A stretch of 10,113 bases of DNA from an uncultured Gemmobacter sp. Lineage in GTDB: Bacteria; Pseudomonadota; Alphaproteobacteria; Rhodobacterales; Rhodobacteraceae. The notes below the pieces were generated by a model. That model was not told where the DNA came from and did no database searches. It worked only from the letters and a program-made list of their open reading frames with translations. Position numbers and translations under genes: made by a program. The DNA is taken from assembly GCA_937983495.1 (NCBI GenBank), contig CALKAA010000142.1:1-10113 (forward strand), read 5' to 3'. Below, piece by piece: positions 6,889-10,113 of the stretch; position 1 is the first letter of the stretch, and every line of letters starts with the position of its first letter.

Positions 6889-6919
6889 CCAGCCGCGCAG
6901 ATCGGTTTTGCGCGGCTGG
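6889..6919. terminator. Hairpin between converging operons
   Basis: The 10-bp arms CCAGCCGCGC (6889-6898) and GCGCGGCTGG (6910-6919) pair perfectly around an 11-base loop. The hairpin lies 57 bases after the Z2 stop and 6 bases after the dctM stop on the other strand, in the only gap between the converging operons. Neither side has a strong T-run, so it is a probable but non-canonical bidirectional terminator or 3'-end stabiliser. Confidence 0.55.
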
Positions 6920-6925
6920 CGGGGA

Positions 6926-8248
6926 TCACATGCCCAGAAGTCTTGGCAGGGCCAAGGTGATCTCGGGTATGTATGTGATCATCATCAGGAAGGTCAGCAT
7001 GGTCAGCAACCAGGGCCATGTCGCCCGTGTCACCTCGGTCAGCCCCAGGCGTGACAGCGAGGAGGCGACATAGAGGTTGAGGCCCACCGGCGGCGTGCAG
7101 AGGCCGATTTCCATATTGACCACCAGCATGATGCCGAAATGCACCGGATCAATGCCAAGCGCCATCGCCACCGGATAGAGGATCGGTGCCATGATCAGCA
7201 CGATGGCCGAAGGCTCCATCACCATGCCGATCAACAGGAGCATGACGTTGACAATCAACAGGAAGCCGATCTTGCCCAGACCCAGGTCGACGATCCAGGC
7301 CGAAAGCGCCTGCGGGATCTGTTCGGAGGTCAGGATGAAGGCGAACATCACGGCATTGGTGATGATATAGAGCAGCATCGCCGACATCGCCGCCGAGTTC
7401 AGCAGCACGCGGGGCACATCGGACAGTTTGATGTCTTTATAGACCCAGACCGCCACGACAAAGGCATAGACGGCAGAGACGGCCGCGGCCTCGGTCGGGG
7501 TGAAGATGCCCCCATAGATGCCGCCCATGATGATGACGATCAGCATCAGGCCCCAGACGCTTTCGCGGAAGGCGGTCCAGCGCTGCGCCATGGTGGCACG
7601 GGGCAGGCGGGGATAGTTGAACTTCCACGCGCGGAAAGTGGTGGTGCCCGCCAGCATCATCGCCAGCATCAGCCCCGGAATGACGCCCGCGATGAACAGA
7701 TCGCCGATGGAGGCGGACATGACCTGCTCGCCATTCGGACCTTTCACCACCATGCCGCTGGTGGCCACCGCATACATCACCATGACGATCGAGGGCGGAA
7801 TGAGGATGCCCAGACCACCGGCGCTGGTGATAGTGCCGACGCCGAATTGTGCGGGATAGCCCTGTCTCAACATGGCGGGCAGCATGATGGAGCCGACCGC
7901 CATCACCGTGGCCGGGCTGGAGCCCGAGATCGCGGCGAACAGCGCGCAAGACAGCACCGAGGCCAGACCCAGACCGCCATACCAATGCCCCACCATGGAG
8001 GAGGCAAAGCGAATCATCCGTCGCGCCACCCCGCCATGGGTCAGGAAATTGCCCGCCAGAATGAAGAACGGGATCGCCATGATCTCGAACTTCTCGATCC
8101 CGGTGAACAGTTTCAGCGCGATGGCATCCATCGGCACATCGGACAAGGTGAACAGGAAGGCAAAAACGGTCAGGCCCAGGGCGATGGAGACTGGCATGCC
8201 CGTCAGCAACAGCACCGCAAGGATCATGAAAATCAGAAGCGCGGTCAT
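6926..8248 (-). CDS. dctM: TRAP C4-dicarboxylate transporter, large permease DctM
   Basis: DctM is the large membrane subunit of tripartite ATP-independent (TRAP) transporters. It carries the substrate path and couples uptake to the sodium or proton gradient. The 440-aa length is that usual for DctM. Conserved stretches are visible: GMPVSIALGL (17-26), IPFFILAGNF (59-68), CALFAAISGSSPATV (101-115), GGLGILIPPS (144-153), a second half with FTPTEAAAVSA (249-259), and MEPSAIVLIMAP (344-355) with NMEIGLCTPPVGLNLY (378-393). About a dozen hydrophobic segments span the protein, in the two-repeat pattern of the family. The start overlaps the dctQ stop by four bases (ATGA), and AAGGGAGG lies six bases upstream inside dctQ, so both permease subunits are made in step. 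It appears intact. Confidence 0.95.
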   Translation of the reverse strand: MTALLIFMILAVLLLTGMPVSIALGLTVFAFLFTLSDVPMDAIALKLFTGIEKFEIMAIPFFILAGNFLTHGGVARRMIRFASSMVGHWYGGLGLASVLSCALFAAISGSSPATVMAVGSIMLPAMLRQGYPAQFGVGTITSAGGLGILIPPSIVMVMYAVATSGMVVKGPNGEQVMSASIGDLFIAGVIPGLMLAMMLAGTTTFRAWKFNYPRLPRATMAQRWTAFRESVWGLMLIVIIMGGIYGGIFTPTEAAAVSAVYAFVVAVWVYKDIKLSDVPRVLLNSAAMSAMLLYIITNAVMFAFILTSEQIPQALSAWIVDLGLGKIGFLLIVNVMLLLIGMVMEPSAIVLIMAPILYPVAMALGIDPVHFGIMLVVNMEIGLCTPPVGLNLYVASSLSRLGLTEVTRATWPWLLTMLTFLMMITYIPEITLALPRLLGM

Positions 8249-8874
8249 GCGTGGCCTCCCTTGGCAAGATCTTCGGCCTCGTCATCCAGCCCATCGACAG
8301 CACTATGGTCGTGATGCGCAACTTCGCCGGTTTTCAGGTAGTGCAGCAGCGCCTGAACGAAGCGGAAGCACATCAGCGCCGACCCTAGCGGCACGGCCAG
8401 ATACACAATCCACATTGGCATCTCGAGATCGGGCGAGATTTGCCCGCCCGCCTTCACATGCCAGACGAAATCAGCCCCGATCCAGGTGAGGATCGCCGTA
8501 AAGATGACCCCGCCCGACATGGCGATGACCGTGACAGTGCGACGCGCAGCCCCATCCAGCCGCTCGGCCAGAATGTCAACGCCGACATGGATGCCGGTGC
8601 GCACACCATAGGCCGCGCCAAATTTCGCCATCCAGACAAAGAGATAGATACAGGCCTCTTGCGCCCAGGTCATCTTCAGCCCGTTGACGGACTTGAAGAG
8701 CGATTTGGCAAAGGCTCCCAGCCCCTCCATTTCATGGGCGCGGGCGTAGCCCACAAGATCGGCGGCAAAGCCGATGGCAAAGCGGTGAGTGACCGAGAGG
8801 AAAATGAGAATGGTCGCCGCCGCAATCAGCGTGGCGATCAAGACTTCCTCAAACCGGTCGAGCAGGCGCAACAT
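8245..8874 (-). CDS. dctQ: TRAP C4-dicarboxylate transporter, small permease DctQ
   Basis: DctQ is the small membrane subunit that pairs with DctM. This 209-aa protein shows the expected four hydrophobic segments: about residues 11-28, 70-90, 113-133 and 154-176. The family pattern W70-x2-E73 before the second segment and GAAYGVRTGIHVGVDIL (86-102) after it is clear. An extended loop between the first and second segments (about 40-66) and an acidic/His-containing C-terminal tail (HHDHSAVDGLDDEAED) are longer than in the shortest DctQ proteins but usual for the Rhodobacter dicarboxylate type. A GAGG site lies six bases before the ATG. It follows dctP by 69 bases that contain a strong hairpin, and it overlaps dctM by four bases. 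Confidence 0.93.
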   Translation of the reverse strand: MLRLLDRFEEVLIATLIAAATILIFLSVTHRFAIGFAADLVGYARAHEMEGLGAFAKSLFKSVNGLKMTWAQEACIYLFVWMAKFGAAYGVRTGIHVGVDILAERLDGAARRTVTVIAMSGGVIFTAILTWIGADFVWHVKAGGQISPDLEMPMWIVYLAVPLGSALMCFRFVQALLHYLKTGEVAHHDHSAVDGLDDEAEDLAKGGHA

Positions 8875-8911
8875 GGCACACCTCGCAGGGTTTGATATTT
8901 CGGGGAAAGGG

Positions 8912-8943
8912 GGGGCGGCCCGTTGCAGACCGCCCCTTCGGGG
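8912..8943 (-). promoter_or_regulatory. Intercistronic hairpin between dctP and dctQ
   Basis: GGGGCGG (8912-8918) pairs perfectly with CCGCCCC (8930-8936). The C run at 8933-8936 can instead pair with the G run at 8940-8943 around a short TTC loop, so two exclusive folds are possible. It starts just after the dctP stop. In TRAP operons much more binding protein than permease is needed, and a stem here would protect the dctP mRNA end or attenuate read-through. No clear T-run follows on the minus strand, which argues for stabilisation or partial attenuation over full termination. Confidence 0.55.
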
Positions 8944-10018
8944 TTACTGACCCAGTGCGCCCTTGACGGCAGCGATGGTCTCGGCGCCGATGCGATCGGC
9001 CATTTCTTCATGCACCGGGGCCAGTGCTTCGGCCCAGGCGCTGCGCTCTTCTTCGGTCAGGGTGTAGAACTCGGTCGTGCCCGCAGCCTGCATCGCGGCC
9101 AAGGCCTGATCGTTGTCATCCTTGGCGATCGAGTTGGCATAGTCGGTCGCTTCCAGCATCGCCTTGTCGAGGCCGGCCCGCACATCTTCGGGCAGACCGT
9201 CCCAGAACTGCTTGTTCACGATCACTGCATAGCCCAGATAGCCATGGTTCGAGATGGTGGCGTGCTTTTGCACTTCGTTCATCTTCTGGGTGAACATGTT
9301 CGAGGGCGGGTTTTCCGTGCCATCGACAACACCGGTTTGCAGCGCCTGATAGACCTCGGAGAAGGCCATGACCTGCGGCACGGCACCGAGCGTGTTCATA
9401 TAGGCCTCGATCACTTTCGAGGACTGGATGCGCATTTTCAGGCCAAGGAAGTCATCGGAAAGTGTTCATATAGGCCTCGATCACTTTCGAGGACTGGATG
9501 CGCATTTTCAGGCCAAGGAAGTCATCGGGCGTCTTCAGCGGGCTATTGGCGGACATGATCTTGAAGCCATTGTCCCAATAGGCCAGCCCGGTGATGCCCT
9601 TGTCCTCCAGCTTGCCCAGCAGCATCTTGCCCACGTCGCCCTGGGTCACTTTGCGCAGGGCATCATAATCGGTGAAGATGAAGGGCAGGTCGAAAACCTC
9701 GAAATCCTGCACGCCAAGCGGACCGAACTTGGCCAGCGACGGGGCCAGCATCTGAACAGCGCCCAGTTGCAGCGCCTCCATCTCTTCCTTGTCCTTGTAA
9801 AGCTGGCTGTTGGGGTAAACCTCAACGTCCACCGCGCCATTGGTATAGGCTTCGGCCAGTTCCTCGAACTTGGCCGCCGCCTTGCCCTTGGGCGTGTCAG
9901 GGGCAACGACATGGCTGAATTTGATGATGATCTTTTCCTGCGCGGTGGCAGCACCGGCAAAGGAAAGCGCAAGGGCGGTGGCACCGGCCAATGCGGCAAG
10001 GCTGCGACGGGTCAACAT
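8944..10018 (-). pseudogene. dctP: TRAP C4-dicarboxylate binding protein DctP, frame interrupted by a 70-bp duplication
   Basis: DctP is the periplasmic protein that captures C4-dicarboxylates (succinate, malate, fumarate) for DctQM. It starts at 10018, with GGAGGAG at 10025-10031, and has a signal peptide with a twin-Arg-like start (MLTRRSLAALAG...AATAQ, cut near residue 26). The mature part reads like Rhodobacter DctP: KFSHVVAPDTPKGKAAAKFE, YPNSQLYKDKEEMEALQLG, LGLKMRIQSSKV. R173 fits the conserved arginine that binds the substrate carboxylate in TRAP binding proteins. After residue 186 the frame breaks (FR, then stop at 9452) because a 67-bp segment plus AAA is inserted. The rest continues in another frame from position 9435 (MRIQSSKV) to the stop at 8944 and matches the DctP C-terminal lobe (QALQTGVVDGTENPPSN). 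Deleting 70 bp gives an uninterrupted 334-aa protein. As written, it yields a 188-aa truncated product; reinitiation at 9435 would give a signal-less fragment. Confidence 0.9.
9392..9528. repeat. 67-bp direct duplication inside dctP
   Basis: Bases 9392-9458 and 9462-9528 are identical over 67 positions. They both run from GTGTTCATATAGG to GTCATCGG and are separated by AAA at 9459-9461. The repeat period is 70, not a multiple of three, so it shifts the dctP frame. Each copy encodes the segment DDFLGLKMRIQSSKVIEAYM plus NT. The three extra bases occur in neither flank of the uninterrupted gene as reconstructed, so they were added at the junction. Confidence 0.95.
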
Positions 10019-10037
10019 GGTTTTCTCCTCCACAACT

Positions 10038-10053
10038 CCGCCCTCCTCGGCGG
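10038..10053 (-). promoter_or_regulatory. Small leader hairpin upstream of dctP
   Basis: In the dctP leader, CCGCC (10038-10042) pairs with GGCGG (10049-10053). On the mRNA strand the loop displays GAGGAG, a second Shine-Dalgarno-like sequence upstream of the real one at 10025-10031. The stem is only five pairs and may be incidental. It could affect ribosome loading on dctP. Confidence 0.3.
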
Positions 10054-10090
10054 ATTGCTCAAAGACATGCCGCAATTCGGCCGCCTCGCG

Positions 10091-10112
10091 CTATTGTGGC
10101 TTTCCGCAATAG
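10091..10112. promoter_or_regulatory. Candidate operator dyad upstream of dctP
   Basis: The left half CTATTGTGG and the right half CCGCAATAG are reverse complements at 8 of 9 positions, with a 4-base CTTT centre. This 22-bp dyad lies 73 bases upstream of the dctP start at the right window edge. Its size and symmetry suit a dimeric repressor or activator such as a GntR- or IclR-type regulator. No promoter boxes can be assigned with confidence because the window ends here, and the site could equally belong to a divergent gene beyond the edge. Confidence 0.45.
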
Positions 10113-10113
10113 A

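Noticed and set aside
7139..8314. 391-codon open frame on the plus strand opposite dctM and dctQ
   Set aside because: The translation is an extreme His/Asp/Gln/Arg mixture, typical of the complement of membrane-protein codons, and it is fully covered by the intact dctM and dctQ.
10056..10074. Possible sigma-54 promoter upstream of dctP (GGCATG...TGAGC on the minus strand)
   Set aside because: The GG and GC elements are one base too far apart and the TTGC box does not match. Sigma-54 control of dct genes is known from rhizobial DctA systems, not from this TRAP type.

Overview
The window looks like a chromosomal stretch of a GC-rich alphaproteobacterium, most likely Rhodobacteraceae. This rests on codon usage and on a DctP product that reads like the Rhodobacter capsulatus C4-dicarboxylate binding protein; no search was run. 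It has two unrelated halves that converge near position 6,880.

Left half, plus strand (1-6831): a type VI secretion (T6SS) vgrG/PAAR cargo island without any structural T6SS gene. It opens with a short C-terminal remnant of an IS66-type transposase. Then come vgrG; a small exported six-cysteine protein (called X here); an unrecognised 265-aa protein (Y); a 198-aa protein (Z1); a PAAR spike-tip protein; a DUF4123-type cargo adaptor; an unrecognised cysteine-containing 209-aa protein (W); and a 177-aa protein (Z2). Z2 is a diverged paralogue of Z1. Most genes nearly touch or overlap (ATGA/GTGA junctions), so they probably form one operon; the W-Z2 gap of about 100 bp is the exception. The spike parts (vgrG 5' part, PAAR, DUF4123, Z1) are GC-rich. 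The vgrG 3' end, X, Y and W are visibly more AT-rich, as expected when cargo is swapped onto a conserved delivery backbone. The repeated order 'unknown protein, then Z-family protein' (Y-Z1 and W-Z2) around PAAR and DUF4123 is the most interesting part and may mark two undescribed effector modules.

Right half, minus strand (6926-10018): a tripartite TRAP C4-dicarboxylate transporter, dctP-dctQ-dctM. dctQ and dctM are intact and overlap by 4 bp. dctP is interrupted: a 67-bp segment is present twice in direct orientation, separated by AAA, giving a 70-bp insertion that shifts the frame. Removing one 70-bp unit restores a full-length 334-aa DctP. The copied segment encodes the region with the conserved substrate-binding arginine. 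This is a recent mutation, a revertible on/off state or an assembly artefact; the sequence alone cannot say which. A dyad at the right edge is a candidate operator for this operon, and hairpins lie between dctP and dctQ and between the two converging operons.

No tRNA, rRNA, CRISPR array or complete insertion sequence was seen.
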